From the NCBI RefSeq assembly GCF_002812085.1, contig NZ_NPDM01000001.1, positions 1,426,001 to 1,490,000 on the forward strand: a stretch of DNA of 64,000 bases, written 5' to 3'. Under the pieces are notes generated by a model that was not told the origin of the DNA, searched no databases, and saw nothing but the letters and a program-made list of their open reading frames with translations. How positions within the stretch are numbered: the stretch's first letter is position 1; each line of letters begins with the position of its first letter. Both the position numbers and the translations under genes were made by a program. The DNA is from Leptospira levettii. Lineage in GTDB: Bacteria; Spirochaetota; Leptospiria; Leptospirales; Leptospiraceae. Positions 43,481 to 53,354 of the stretch are shown here, in pieces.

Positions 43481-44887
43481 ATGAGAAATCTAATCATCAT
43501 TGTATTTTTACTTTCGAATTTAAATTTCTGTATGGTTCATCCACTTTGGAAGCCATATTTTTTCCCAGAACAAGATGAAAATTCTAAACTACTTAAGATT
43601 TTAACAGCAGCGTATCTTTTCAATTTACCTAAAATTTATACAATTTCAAAACTGAATGGAGTAGAAGGTGAAGTGTTAACTCTCCTCGGCTCTAATTTTT
43701 CAGAATATTCCACCGAAAATATGATCTATTTTTCAGGGAATGTACAAGCTGAGATTTTATCATCAACACAAAACACAATGGTGATAAAAGTACCATTTGG
43801 TGCGAAATCAGGACGGATACGAATTGCAAATGCGAATGGTATTAGCGATAGTTTTGATGAATTTATTGTATTTCGGTATTTTTTAACTTTTTCAGCAGGT
43901 TCGAACACAGAGACTTATGGTTTAAATTTGTTAACTGGAAACATTAGTGCCGTATCGGGATCTCCTTATGCATTGAATATTCCACTTGGAGCAAAATTTT
44001 CTATCGATGGAAAATTTGCTTTCTCTGGTGGATTTGGACAAACAACAATTCAAAGTTATTCTGTAAACCAACAAACAGGCGTTTTGTCCATGTTAAATTC
44101 ATCTGCTGGAACGACAACAGTGGATCCAGTATTCTTTGTTTTTCATCCAAATGGGAGATTTCTTTATGTTTCGAGTTTCTCTGGAGCTAGTATAGCAGCA
44201 TTTGAATTAAATACATTTACAGGAAATTTAAGTAAGATCGGAGATTTTAGCCAATCTTGTACTTGTTCACTTAATCACTTAGACATTACGCCAGATGGAA
44301 AATTTTTATATGTGAATGGAAATGGAGGATCAGAACCCATCATGGGATATTCAGTGAACCAAATCAATGGATCACTGGCAAATATTGCGGGTTCTCCTTT
44401 TAATACAGGGGTTCCAAATATGGAGGCACTTTTAATTGATTCAACTTCTACATACTTATATTCTGTTGTTCAGTCTTCTGTGATCATTGCTCGAAGGATA
44501 AATACTTTAGATGGTAGTTTAACATCTCTTTCAGGAAGTCCATTCACAGGAACAACAAATAACTTTCGAGCTGTTATGCATCCTTCTGGAAAGTTTTTGT
44601 ATACTGTTAATATTTTAGGTGCGACATTAGGAAAACATAATATCAATACATCAGATGGAAGTTTAAGTTTACCATCAAATTTAGTATTTGGAGAAAATCT
44701 TCAGTTTGTTACCTTAGATCCCACTGGAAAATTTGGTTTTGTTAGCAATACTTCAAGTACAAATTTTTATATGTTTCAAGTAGACGAAACTACAGGTACG
44801 CCAACATTGCTGAATGGGGGAGTTGGGTATGCAACATCTGGTGCAAACAATACAGTTCCAGTTGCCTATAGAATTGAACAACGATAA
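43481..44887 (+). CDS. Lipoprotein with IPT/TIG and lactonase-type beta-propeller
   Basis: A 468-residue lipoprotein (signal ending LNFC). Residues 48-125 form an IPT/TIG Ig-like domain: YTISKLNGVEGEVLTLLGSNF and MVIKVPFGAKSGRIRIANAN. From about 130 on there are repeats with FLYVSSFSGASIAAFELN, TPDGKFLYVNGNG and HPSGKFLYTVN, the pattern of the 6-phosphogluconolactonase/YncE-like seven-bladed propeller. It is a common leptospiral surface architecture; probable binding rather than enzymatic role. There is no obvious ribosome site and it stands alone. Confidence 0.75.
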   Translation: MRNLIIIVFLLSNLNFCMVHPLWKPYFFPEQDENSKLLKILTAAYLFNLPKIYTISKLNGVEGEVLTLLGSNFSEYSTENMIYFSGNVQAEILSSTQNTMVIKVPFGAKSGRIRIANANGISDSFDEFIVFRYFLTFSAGSNTETYGLNLLTGNISAVSGSPYALNIPLGAKFSIDGKFAFSGGFGQTTIQSYSVNQQTGVLSMLNSSAGTTTVDPVFFVFHPNGRFLYVSSFSGASIAAFELNTFTGNLSKIGDFSQSCTCSLNHLDITPDGKFLYVNGNGGSEPIMGYSVNQINGSLANIAGSPFNTGVPNMEALLIDSTSTYLYSVVQSSVIIARRINTLDGSLTSLSGSPFTGTTNNFRAVMHPSGKFLYTVNILGATLGKHNINTSDGSLSLPSNLVFGENLQFVTLDPTGKFGFVSNTSSTNFYMFQVDETTGTPTLLNGGVGYATSGANNTVPVAYRIEQR

Positions 44888-44931
44888 ACTTGTTTCTGAT
44901 ACTATTATTCTGTCTATAAAATCTTAATCAT

Positions 44932-45345
44932 ATGTGTAAAACAATCAAACATAAAGTAAAATTCAAAGCTTCTCCCGAAATTATCTACGAATACATTGCT
45001 GATTCAAAAAAGATGACTTCTCTAACAGGGGAAAAGGCAGTCATTGGCCAAAAAGTTGGTAGCCCTTTTTCAATTTTGAAAGGGAAGGTCAATGGGGTCA
45101 TAGTGGATATATTACCATCCAGACGAATTGTGCAGGCGTGGCGTAGGTTAGATTTTCCCGAAGGAATTTTTTCTATGGCTTCTTTTACTCTTAGAGAAAC
45201 TGCAGATGGAGGTACTGAACTCATTTTAACCCACCGAGGTGTTCCCAAGGAGCTAATTCCTGAAGTTGAACATGATTGGAAACGTAATTTTTGGGACAAA
45301 ATTCACAAAGAGATTCAATCTAAAAAATCAATTCATAGATCCTAA
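44932..45345 (+). CDS. SRPBCC/AHSA1-family protein
   Basis: A 137-residue protein of the START-like SRPBCC superfamily, AHSA1 branch: KHKVKFKASPEIIYEYIADS at the start, GKVNGVIVDILPSRRIVQAWR in the middle and ASFTLRETADGGTELILTH with a final HDWKRNFWDKI. Such proteins bind hydrophobic ligands or modulate chaperones; the ligand here is unknown. Cytoplasmic. It is 44 bp after the propeller lipoprotein and convergent with fumC. Confidence 0.83.
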   Translation: MCKTIKHKVKFKASPEIIYEYIADSKKMTSLTGEKAVIGQKVGSPFSILKGKVNGVIVDILPSRRIVQAWRRLDFPEGIFSMASFTLRETADGGTELILTHRGVPKELIPEVEHDWKRNFWDKIHKEIQSKKSIHRS

Positions 45346-45401
45346 AGAATGATTATTAGTTTAGGATAGATTCGTTACAATCAATTGATGTATCATTAGA
45401 T

Positions 45402-46790
45402 TCATACCATCTCATCCGGTTTTACCCAAGTATCAAACTGTTCTGAAGTTAAAAATCCTAATCGAATCCCAGCTTCTTTTAAGGATCGGTTTTCGCGATA
45501 TGCAAGTTTTGCAATTTTTGCTGCTTTGTCATAACCAAGGTATGGATTCAAAGCGGTGACTAACATCAGTGAGTTTTCTAAATTGGATTGTATTTTGGAT
45601 TCATTTGCTTCAATTCCATCAACACAATGTTTGGCGAAAGATAGGCTTGCATCAGATAGAAGGCGAATCGAATTGAGGACATTGAAGATAATCAGTGGTT
45701 TGAATACATTGAGTTCAAAATTTCCAGAAGCACCTCCTATGTTAACAGCGACATCATTTCCAATGACTTGAGCACAAACCATTGTGAGCGCCTCTGACTG
45801 TGTAGGATTCACCTTCCCTGGCATGATGGAAGATCCTGGTTCATTTTCGGGAATTTTAATTTCACCAATCCCTGACCTTGGTCCTGAAGACAACCAACGT
45901 ATGTCGTTTGCAATTTTCATTAGAGATGTTGCGATGGTTTTTAGAATTCCGCTCAATTCCACTAACGAGTCGTTGGCGGCAAGTGCTTCAAATTTATTAG
46001 GAGCTGATGCAAAAGGAATTCCTGTTTCTTTAGCCAAGGCATTTGCCATTTTGGAAGGGAAGTTTGGATGAGTATTCAGGCCGGTTCCCACAGCAGTCCC
46101 ACCGAGAGCAATTCTATAAAGAGAAGGTAATACACGGTGGATACGTTCTAAACTATAAGTCAATTGTTGTGTATACCCAGAAAATTCCTGCCCTAACGTG
46201 AGTGGGGTTGCATCTTGTAAATGAGTCCTTCCTATTTTAATGATGTGTTGGAATTTTTCAGATTTTTCTTTGAGTTTCGATTCTAAGAATTTTAGATTTG
46301 GTACAAGGTGATGGATCATCATTTCTGCAGAAGCAATGTGCATGGCAGTTGGAAAAACATCATTGGAACTTTGCCCTTTGTTCACATCATCATTGGGATG
46401 GATGGGTGATTTGGAGCCAAGTGGACTTCCAAACATTTCATTCGCACGATTCGCAATCACTTCATTGGCATTCATATTGGTTTGTGTCCCAGAGCCAGTT
46501 TGCCACACAGAAAGGGGAAAATGATCATCTAACAATCCTTCAATGACTTCGGATGCAGCTTTTACAATTAAATTTGATTTTGATTCCTCCAAAAGTCCAA
46601 GTTCAGAATTAATGATCGCAGCGTGTTTTTTAACAAGTCCCAAAGCACGGATCATCTCTCTCGGAAATTTGTCTTGTCCAATTGGAAAGTATTGAAGGGA
46701 ACGTTCTGTTTGGGCTCCCCAATACCGAGAATTCGTGACTGCGATTTCTCCCATAGAGTCGGTTTCCATACGAGTATTTGTTGGTTCCAT
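45402..46790 (-). CDS. fumC: Fumarate hydratase, class II
   Basis: A 462-residue, iron-independent fumarase of the aspartase/fumarase superfamily, TCA cycle. Signatures: [55 protein letters not shown] and the mobile catalytic loop [17 protein letters not shown] with the active-site Ser. Length is standard. AAGGA lies 8 bases before ATG 46790; an ATG seven codons later (METDSMG) is an alternative. Convergent with the SRPBCC gene. A class I fumarase lies 3 kb away. Confidence 0.95.
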   Translation of the reverse strand: MEPTNTRMETDSMGEIAVTNSRYWGAQTERSLQYFPIGQDKFPREMIRALGLVKKHAAIINSELGLLEESKSNLIVKAASEVIEGLLDDHFPLSVWQTGSGTQTNMNANEVIANRANEMFGSPLGSKSPIHPNDDVNKGQSSNDVFPTAMHIASAEMMIHHLVPNLKFLESKLKEKSEKFQHIIKIGRTHLQDATPLTLGQEFSGYTQQLTYSLERIHRVLPSLYRIALGGTAVGTGLNTHPNFPSKMANALAKETGIPFASAPNKFEALAANDSLVELSGILKTIATSLMKIANDIRWLSSGPRSGIGEIKIPENEPGSSIMPGKVNPTQSEALTMVCAQVIGNDVAVNIGGASGNFELNVFKPLIIFNVLNSIRLLSDASLSFAKHCVDGIEANESKIQSNLENSLMLVTALNPYLGYDKAAKIAKLAYRENRSLKEAGIRLGFLTSEQFDTWVKPDEMV

Positions 46791-46922
46791 ACAGAGATTC
46801 CTTGATTCGAGTTTTTACAATTAGACATAGAGAAGATATTGATGAGATGAGGATGAAAAGTTTAAATCAAAAAGGAGAACCTTTCTCAGCAGAACTTCCA
46901 CTGAGAAAAGTATGTTTGTTAC

Positions 46923-47294
46923 TTAGCTCGGTTGGTAAAAAGCTAAATAAGCAGCAAAAAGTCCCATAATTGGGAATACAAACCAAAGGATTTTTGCATA
47001 TTTCGCATTTTTATAGGCTAGGGTAAGTAGACCACCAAACGCAAGCCAGATGACTATCTTTAAGATGATCCAAACTGGGAGAGCTGAGTGAGAAATATCC
47101 CGAAATTTCATAAGTCCAAAACCTGCAACTAGTAATAAAAGTAAACCAACTCCGTGAGAGATAGCAACAATGGCTTTGAATTTGTTATCTGATTTTTTTC
47201 CACCATTGATGGAATAAAGGGTTACTCCACCTAATGACAAAAATAAAAGAAACATTCCGAAAATATGAATAAGTTTGTACGCCTCGTATGACAC
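46923..47294 (-). CDS. Small four-helix membrane protein, unknown
   Basis: A 123-residue protein with GTG start and four hydrophobic helices; His in the first (KLIHIFGMFLLFLSLGG) and in the second (AISHGVGLLLLLVAG) could ligate haem, and the charge pattern recalls small cytochrome b-like or SirB2-type proteins, but no family is certain. A hairpin TTTCTCAG/CTGAGAAA (46882-46889 and 46901-46908) lies 15 bp beyond its stop and may end its transcript. It is divergent from the P-loop kinase gene. Confidence 0.65.
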   Translation of the reverse strand: MSYEAYKLIHIFGMFLLFLSLGGVTLYSINGGKKSDNKFKAIVAISHGVGLLLLLVAGFGLMKFRDISHSALPVWIILKIVIWLAFGGLLTLAYKNAKYAKILWFVFPIMGLFAAYLAFYQPS

Positions 47295-47417
47295 AAATGA
47301 CTCCTTGTAACTCTCACAATTCTTTCATACTCTAGTTTTCCTTGCGAGATTTTTCTAAGTTCTCGTGAAAGAAAAAGAACTAGGAATTCCTAGTGGCAAA
47401 CAGATAAATTGGAAGTT

Positions 47418-47858
47418 ATGGAGCCAGATCCAAACTCTCATCCACAGATACCACCCACAGGAAAAACATTACTACTTTTACGTGGCATTCCTGGTTCTGG
47501 GAAAACCACTCTCGCTAAACAAATTGCTGAATCAAGTGGGGCACCGATCTTTTCTATTGATTCCTACTTTGAGAATGAAAAGGGCGAATACCATTTTGAT
47601 TATACCAAAAACCATTTGGCTTACAAAGAATGTGAATCCAAAACAAAAGATGCTTTGGAAGAAGGAAATCCCTTTGTCATAGTCGATCACACATTCACGT
47701 TAGAGTGGGAAATGAAACCTTACGAAGATTTGGCGAAACGATATGGGTATAGATTGTCTGTTGTTACAGTCGAAAATCGGCATGGCGGAAAGAACAACCA
47801 TCAAATTCCTGAGGAACAAATCGAGAAGATGAAAGCTAAGTATAAGGTAGTTTTATAG
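47418..47858 (+). CDS. P-loop kinase, AAA/N4BP2-like
   Basis: A 146-residue P-loop NTPase with Walker A LLLRGIPGSGKTTLAKQIAE, then IFSIDSYFENEKGEYHFDY and FVIVDHTFTLEWEMKPYEDLA. This order matches the small N4BP2/zeta-like kinases, which phosphorylate nucleotides, RNA ends or sugars. The substrate is unknown, and no antitoxin gene is adjacent. ATG 47418 is taken; TTG 47409 is in frame just upstream. The C-terminus IPEEQIEKMKAKYKVVL is typical of the group. Confidence 0.75.
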   Translation: MEPDPNSHPQIPPTGKTLLLLRGIPGSGKTTLAKQIAESSGAPIFSIDSYFENEKGEYHFDYTKNHLAYKECESKTKDALEEGNPFVIVDHTFTLEWEMKPYEDLAKRYGYRLSVVTVENRHGGKNNHQIPEEQIEKMKAKYKVVL

Positions 47859-48000
47859 TATGATTTATTTTTTGAAAAACTTCACACCTGATAATCCTTG
47901 TGAAAACTTCTACTAATTCAGATGAAAAGAGGAATTCGATTCAGTGGTAAAAAAATGGTTAGGTTGGTATTGAATATTTGGTCACAAAAACCAAAAGGAT

Positions 48001-48037
48001 AAAAAAACCGCCGTCCAACCTAAGTTAAACGACGGTT
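48001..48037 (-). terminator. Rho-independent terminator of the RRM gene
   Basis: Read on the minus strand, AACCGTCGT (48037-48029) pairs with ACGGCGGTT (48014-48006) with one G-U pair, then runs into a T tract (48005 downwards). It lies 16 bp after the stop of the RRM gene. Confidence 0.85.
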
Positions 48038-48052
48038 ATTCACAAACTTGGA

Positions 48053-48316
48053 TTATCTCCAGTTGTTAGTTTTAGGTTTTGCGATGTTTACTTTCATCTC
48101 ACGGTTAAGGATGTTTTTTCCGTTAAGATCTTTGATCGCGTTATCAGCTTCTTTTCCATCTTTCATTTCGATGAATCCGAAACCTTTAGAACGACCAGAA
48201 TACTGATCAGTGATGATTTTTGCAGAAGTTACTGCACCGTGTGCTGAAAAAAGCTCATTGAGTTTTCCTTCAGTCATATCGTAAGAAAGGTTGCCAACAT
48301 AAATGTTTACTGACAT
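48053..48316 (-). CDS. RRM-type RNA-binding protein
   Basis: An 87-residue single RNA-recognition-motif protein: RNP2 is IYVGNL (residues 5-10) and RNP1 is KGFGFIEM, with the usual spacing, and the tail AKPKTNNWR is short. Bacterial proteins of this kind bind single-stranded RNA and are often cold-induced. AGGA lies 8 bases before the ATG. The 256 bp upstream of it (48317-48572) contain no gene and may be a long leader, as seen for some cold-regulated genes; I see no defined riboswitch in it. A clear terminator follows. Confidence 0.92.
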   Translation of the reverse strand: MSVNIYVGNLSYDMTEGKLNELFSAHGAVTSAKIITDQYSGRSKGFGFIEMKDGKEADNAIKDLNGKNILNREMKVNIAKPKTNNWR

Positions 48317-48572
48317 AGTTTTTGTCCTGTTTGTTAAAGTTGACTCGGGAATTCTAGATTTACAATCGTCGGGACCCTATTCGGGATTTTTGGTAAGAAC
48401 TCCAGAAAAATGCAGGGAAAAACTTGGGAAAGCTATCAGCGTGCAAGCTTGAAAGGACTACTTCGGCGGTGAAAATCAACAATACTCTGAATCTTCTGTC
48501 AGTGTAATTACCCTTTCTAAAAAAAGCAATCTGAAAGAAGACCCAGAGGGAAAATAACGAAGGATTTCGTTT

Positions 48573-49058
48573 TTAGTGGTGGTGGTGTCCACCTGGGCCA
48601 TGTACGTGTCCGTGTTGTTTTTCTTCGTCAGTTGCTTCGCGAATGGATTTGATGGTGACATCAAAATGAAGAGTCTCTCCAGCTAACGGGTGATTGCCGT
48701 TTAGAATCACATCAGCATCTCTTACTTCTTGGAGATATAGAATCATTCTACCTTCTGGTGTGTCTGTTTGGAATTCCATTCCTACTTCTAACTCCGCTTC
48801 TGGTGGAAGTTCTGTTTTGGGAACTTGGAAAATGAGTGCTTCGTTATATGTCCCATAACCTTCTTCAGGTGGTACAGTGACATTTTTTGAATCACCATTC
48901 ACAAGACCTTCTAGTTCTTTTTCCAGTCCAGGGATGATATTTTGCCAGCCGTGGAGGTATAATAGCGGTTCGTCTGATTGGTCCAGAGTTTCTCCCTGGG
49001 CGTTCTTTAGGTGATAGGAAAATCCTACAACCATTCCTTTGCTGATCGTTTTTGACAT
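48573..49058 (-). CDS. slyD: SlyD-type FKBP peptidyl-prolyl isomerase
   Basis: A 161-residue prolyl isomerase/chaperone. The FKBP half starts MVVGFSYHLKNAQGETLDQS, has LLYLHGWQNIIPGLEKELEGL, and then the inserted chaperone flap NVTVPPEEGYGTYNEALIFQVP, typical of SlyD. The C-terminus is a short His-rich tail (HGHVHGPGGHHHH) that should bind Ni or other divalent metals, as in E. coli SlyD, where it aids hydrogenase maturation. Cytoplasmic. It is divergent from the Na/Pi symporter gene. Confidence 0.9.
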   Translation of the reverse strand: MSKTISKGMVVGFSYHLKNAQGETLDQSDEPLLYLHGWQNIIPGLEKELEGLVNGDSKNVTVPPEEGYGTYNEALIFQVPKTELPPEAELEVGMEFQTDTPEGRMILYLQEVRDADVILNGNHPLAGETLHFDVTIKSIREATDEEKQHGHVHGPGGHHHH

Positions 49059-49158
49059 ATTGATTACAATCTATATACGGAAAAAAATACTGCAACCGAA
49101 TAAAAGGTTGGTACCAAATTGTAATCAAAGAAATTGAACCCTGGAAATATCAATATCT

Positions 49159-50835
49159 ATGAATTGGCCATTACTCATTCAAGTTTTAGGCGGACTCGGG
49201 GTTTTCATCTATGGGATGAAATTACTCAGTGAGTCCTTACAACGTGTGGCAGGAGATCGGCTTCGTTCCTTTCTCTCTTCCATGACAAGAAATCGTGTGT
49301 CTGCTGTTTTCAGTGGATTATTCATTACCTCAACCATTCAATCTAGTTCAGCGACCACTGTGCTTGTTGTTGGTTTTGTCAATGCCGGTTTGATTTCTCT
49401 GGCACAAGCCATCGGTGTCATCATGGGAGCCAATATTGGTACTACGATCACAGCATGGATTGTTTCCTTTTTGGGATTCAAATTTAACATTGCTTCCTTC
49501 GCTTTACCAGCGATTGCCGCAGGGGTTGTCCTCAATTTCTCAAGAAAAGAAAGTAGATCAGGTTGGGGAAGTTTCCTCATCGGATTTGGATTTTTGTTTT
49601 TGGGATTGGACTACCTAAAGTCTTCTGTACCTGATAGTGCAAAAGACCCAGAGAGTTTTGCCTTCTTACAACAATACACAAACATGGGTTTTAATTCGAT
49701 CTTGTTGTTTGTTTTGATTGGAGCCTTGTTAACCATTGTGATCCAATCTTCTTCTGCTTCCACTACGATCACCATTACTCTCGCATTCGCTGGTTATATT
49801 CCAATTGATGCAGCCTATGGTATGATCCTTGGTGAAAACATTGGAACAACCATCACTGCCAATTTAGCGGCCATTCCGGGGAATCGAAATGCCAAAAAAG
49901 CAGCTTTAGCGCATACATTATTCAATGTCTTTGGTGTGGTATGGGCTCTGCTTTTCTTTAAAATGTTCACAGGGATTGTTGATGATCTAATTCCTGGTGA
50001 TCCACTTACGGATAAAGAATCTACAAGATTTCACATTTCTTTATTCCATACAATGTTTAACATCACTAACACTCTCATTCTCATTTGGTTTGTGAATACC
50101 ATTTCCAAAGTGGTGAGTGCAATTGTAGATGGTCTTGCTTCCAAAACTGGAAAAGAAAAAGATTCCATTCGACTGTTGCAAGCAGGGACTGTAAAAACCA
50201 CAGAACTTGCGATGGTGGAACTCGTAGAATTCACGAAAAAAATCATTCGTGATACATATGACTTCCTTCGATTGACCGAACAAATTTTACTCCAACCATA
50301 TGATGCTGCCAGAATCGGACAAGTTCTGAAAAAAGAAGAAGAACTCGATCAAGTAAGAACGGAAGTTTTAACTTACTTAAACCAAGTCCAAGAATCAGGG
50401 ATCACTGGTAACTATGCAAAAGATGTATTGGGGATTATGGAAAGAGTGAAAGCTGTGGAAGAGATGGGAGATAATTTTGCATCGATCGCAAGAAAAATCC
50501 GTAAATCACACAGACAAAAGGTTTCTTTCGATAAAAACTTTGCAAACTCTGTAAAAGACCAAATGGACTTACTCAAACACCATTACGACATCTTACTTGT
50601 GAACTTGGAACAAAGTGAAACATTTGATATCCTTGGGAATCCACAAGTGCGTAACCAAAGCCGTGAGTATCGTTTCCAAATGATTCGATCCATCAAAAAG
50701 AATGAATCCAAAGTGAAGAAGAAAAAGTATCAGAAAAAAGACAATCTGTTGCCTGCGCTTCTTTACCGTGATATTTCCAGAAACTTAGATAATATTTCAA
50801 GGTTACTCAATGCAGCCATTTATGCGGACGTTTAG
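49159..50835 (+). CDS. Na+/phosphate symporter (NptA/PNaS) with PhoU-like tail
   Basis: A 558-residue inner-membrane transporter. Two inverted hydrophobic repeats each contain the PNaS signature: TIQSSSATTVLVVGFVNAG (about residue 55) and VIQSSSASTTITITLAFAG (about 195). A long LGENIGTTITANLAAIPGNR segment follows the second. The last 220 residues are a cytoplasmic helical PhoU-like domain (EELDQVRTEVLTYLNQVQ, VEEMGDNFASIARKIR). It should import phosphate with sodium. The pst-type orphan binding protein at 15539 belongs to a different uptake route. Confidence 0.9.
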   Translation: MNWPLLIQVLGGLGVFIYGMKLLSESLQRVAGDRLRSFLSSMTRNRVSAVFSGLFITSTIQSSSATTVLVVGFVNAGLISLAQAIGVIMGANIGTTITAWIVSFLGFKFNIASFALPAIAAGVVLNFSRKESRSGWGSFLIGFGFLFLGLDYLKSSVPDSAKDPESFAFLQQYTNMGFNSILLFVLIGALLTIVIQSSSASTTITITLAFAGYIPIDAAYGMILGENIGTTITANLAAIPGNRNAKKAALAHTLFNVFGVVWALLFFKMFTGIVDDLIPGDPLTDKESTRFHISLFHTMFNITNTLILIWFVNTISKVVSAIVDGLASKTGKEKDSIRLLQAGTVKTTELAMVELVEFTKKIIRDTYDFLRLTEQILLQPYDAARIGQVLKKEEELDQVRTEVLTYLNQVQESGITGNYAKDVLGIMERVKAVEEMGDNFASIARKIRKSHRQKVSFDKNFANSVKDQMDLLKHHYDILLVNLEQSETFDILGNPQVRNQSREYRFQMIRSIKKNESKVKKKKYQKKDNLLPALLYRDISRNLDNISRLLNAAIYADV

Positions 50836-50857
50836 TCCGTATATTTGTTTGGATGAT

Positions 50858-52834
50858 TTAAGTAATTTCGAATAGAAGAAACGTAATATCGTCGTCTGCG
50901 GGACCTTCTTTGTTTCGCAGGCGGATGTGTTCATCAATCCCACCATACAAAGACTCAACAGATTCTGATTTCCTTTGTAGTAACCAATCCAGAAGAGCTT
51001 CTTCTCCTGAGTCACCATTTTCCCAAAGGTCCCAAATCCCATCCGTGAATAATAATAATTTATCTCCTTTTTGGATGGAATGAACTTCATCTGAATACAA
51101 TCCTTCCTTTGAAAAACCAATTAGTTTTCCTTTTGGTCGAATTACATCAATAAACTTGGAGTTTTCATTAAACTTGTATAAGGCGGGGTGTCCTGCATTT
51201 GCAACTTTTAAAACTTTTTGTTCTAAATCAATAAAGATGGCACTTGCTGTTAAAAATTGGTTTTTGTAATTCCCTGCAAGAGCTTGGTTGATACTTTCTA
51301 ACACTTTCCCTGGTTTGTTTGCAAATGCTAAGGTTTGCATATAGGCAATTTTTAACATGGCGGCTTCAATTGCTGCAGGAACTCCATGGCCAGTGACATC
51401 AGCAATGAGACCACAGATTTGTTGTTTTCCATACACGGTTAGGTCATAAAAATCCCCTCCCACAAGGGAAGCTGGAAAATAACCTGTTTTGATCGAAAGC
51501 CCTGGAAATTTAGGCAAAACTTGAGGTAAGGTTGATTCTTGGAGTTTTTGAGCGAGTTTTAATTCTTTCCCATAAGCAATTAACTTTTGTTTGTTGATTT
51601 CGGCTTTTATTTGGATCCTTTCTTTTTCTTTTTGAACAACAGAAATCCGATCACCAAGACCAAATGCCATCAGTAAAACTTCAATCGCAGTCGCTGCTTG
51701 GAAGGCGTTTTCAGTAAAAACATTTACTGGAAAAAATCCCATGTACTTAAGTACAGTGGTCAATCCGCCAATGATCAACATAAAGTATCCGAAAAAATAA
51801 AAACGAGCTGGTGGAAATTTTTTTACAAACGAAACATAATAAGAAACAAATAGAGCATAAAAAGCTAAAAAGGAAGATAACGAATCACCAAATTGGTTTA
51901 GTTCACGGTAAGGTAAAAAAGGTAATAACAATAAACATACCATTGGAATCACCGAGAGTCCCATAAAACCTAGATACAAACGAGGAGCGTTCTCCTTTAG
52001 ATTCATGAAGGTGATACTCATTGGGAAACATGATAAGAGGAATAAAAAATATAAAAAGTTATGTGCATTATAAACAAGTTCGGGTGAGTTCTGAAAAAAT
52101 AAAACAGGCAATAAACCCTGAAGAGAAAGTTGGAATAAAATAGCAGCAAAGATCAAATAGTTTACGTAAAAAATATATGCTTTATCTCTGACCATAAAAT
52201 AGACAAACAAGTTATATAAACTCATTACACAAACGATTCCAAAAAACATTCCCTGCAAAAGGATATCCAATGATTCGTAGGTATCGAAATGTTTTTCCTC
52301 TGCTACCATAAGTGGAACCGATACCGAACTATCTGTTTTAACTCCTACATAATAGGTGACAGTTTCACTCGGTAATAATTCTGTTTCAAAACTAAATCCT
52401 CGGTAATCTTTGTCCCGATTCTGAAATGGAAACTTACGACCTTGGATGTTTTGGTTTACTTCACCTGATTCACGTAAGGCGAAAAATTGAACTTGGTCAA
52501 GCAAGGGGTATTTGATAAATGTAATGGTTCGTTTGTTATGATTTAAGTCATTACGAAGTACAAAACAAAACCAATATTGTTTTGAAGTATTTCCGAAATT
52601 GGGAACTACACCATTGGCAGAGGTAACAAGATTCGATTTGAATAGTGATTGAACTTCTGTTAGGTTTGAAGTTTGGGATTCGGTGGAGGTGAAACTTACA
52701 TGGTAGGAAAGGTCAGTTGGTTTTCCTTGGTTTGTCGAAATTGGAAACACATTGCTGTTGGGACAAGGACTATCGTCTGCCCAAAGTGCTGTATGAAAGA
52801 GACATAACAGAATGAGGGTGAGAGTCTGTTTCAT
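50858..52834 (-). CDS. 7TMR-DISM protein with SpoIIE/PP2C phosphatase domain
   Basis: A 658-residue signalling protein: signal peptide, a 7TMR-DISM extracellular domain (about 35-185, with TSANGVVPNFGNTSKQYWF), seven helices (about 190-395), a short coiled coil and a C-terminal RsbU/SpoIIE-type PP2C domain. The metal Asp residues are in GGDFYDLTVYGKQQ, LIADVTGHGVPAA, FTDGIWDLWE and GPADDDITF. Such enzymes dephosphorylate anti-anti-sigma factors in partner-switching. No anti-sigma or STAS gene adjoins it. It is convergent with the symporter gene. The same sensor module is fused to a kinase at 23654. Confidence 0.88.
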   Translation of the reverse strand: MKQTLTLILLCLFHTALWADDSPCPNSNVFPISTNQGKPTDLSYHVSFTSTESQTSNLTEVQSLFKSNLVTSANGVVPNFGNTSKQYWFCFVLRNDLNHNKRTITFIKYPLLDQVQFFALRESGEVNQNIQGRKFPFQNRDKDYRGFSFETELLPSETVTYYVGVKTDSSVSVPLMVAEEKHFDTYESLDILLQGMFFGIVCVMSLYNLFVYFMVRDKAYIFYVNYLIFAAILFQLSLQGLLPVLFFQNSPELVYNAHNFLYFLFLLSCFPMSITFMNLKENAPRLYLGFMGLSVIPMVCLLLLPFLPYRELNQFGDSLSSFLAFYALFVSYYVSFVKKFPPARFYFFGYFMLIIGGLTTVLKYMGFFPVNVFTENAFQAATAIEVLLMAFGLGDRISVVQKEKERIQIKAEINKQKLIAYGKELKLAQKLQESTLPQVLPKFPGLSIKTGYFPASLVGGDFYDLTVYGKQQICGLIADVTGHGVPAAIEAAMLKIAYMQTLAFANKPGKVLESINQALAGNYKNQFLTASAIFIDLEQKVLKVANAGHPALYKFNENSKFIDVIRPKGKLIGFSKEGLYSDEVHSIQKGDKLLLFTDGIWDLWENGDSGEEALLDWLLQRKSESVESLYGGIDEHIRLRNKEGPADDDITFLLFEIT

Positions 52835-52902
52835 ACGGGAAGGTCACTAGTATAAGACGATGACCTTCCTTTGTAAATCTGTTTGTAGGGAAAAAATACG
52901 AA

Positions 52903-53301
52903 TTATGCAGTCGCTACTGAGATTCCTGCTAAATTTCGCAGGGCATCGTATGCTTTTTCTTTTTGTTCTACTTTGGTTTTGTTCACCGCTTTTCGAATGA
53001 TCACATCCCATTGTTTTTCTGGGTGTTCCATTTTCATGTTCTCTAGCAGTTCCAAAATGTTTTCATCATCGGATGCATTGAAAATCTCATCTGTATCGTA
53101 TCGAAACATTCCAAAAAGGGAATCAATGTAATCACCCACACTCATGGATTCTTTCTCACCAGTTTGGATTTTTTTCTTTTCTGCCTTTCGCAGTTCTCGT
53201 TCCCTGCGTTCCAGTTCTGTACGTTTCATCTTTAGGGCCTCTAGCTTGGATGCATTTGGTTCCAAGACCATGTTTTCAAATGGCAGGTGGTCGAACACCA
53301 A
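52903..53301 (-). CDS. Hypothetical coiled-coil protein
   Basis: About 132 residues, cytoplasmic, no recognised domain. Residues 18-48 are a charged coiled coil (KLEALKMKRTELERRERELR). The rest is helical and acidic (YDTDEIFNASDDENILELLENMK) and ends HPEKQWDVIIRKAVNKTK. TTG 53301, GTG 53298 and ATG 53271 are all in frame and none has a clear ribosome site, so the N-terminus is uncertain. It is divergent from the copper-type locus with 53 bp between. Confidence 0.6.
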   Translation of the reverse strand: MVFDHLPFENMVLEPNASKLEALKMKRTELERRERELRKAEKKKIQTGEKESMSVGDYIDSLFGMFRYDTDEIFNASDDENILELLENMKMEHPEKQWDVIIRKAVNKTKVEQKEKAYDALRNLAGISVATA

Positions 53302-53354
53302 ATTTGTCCAAAAATTGTGTCGATTTTTAGTATAACTTCGAAAGATTGGGGTAG

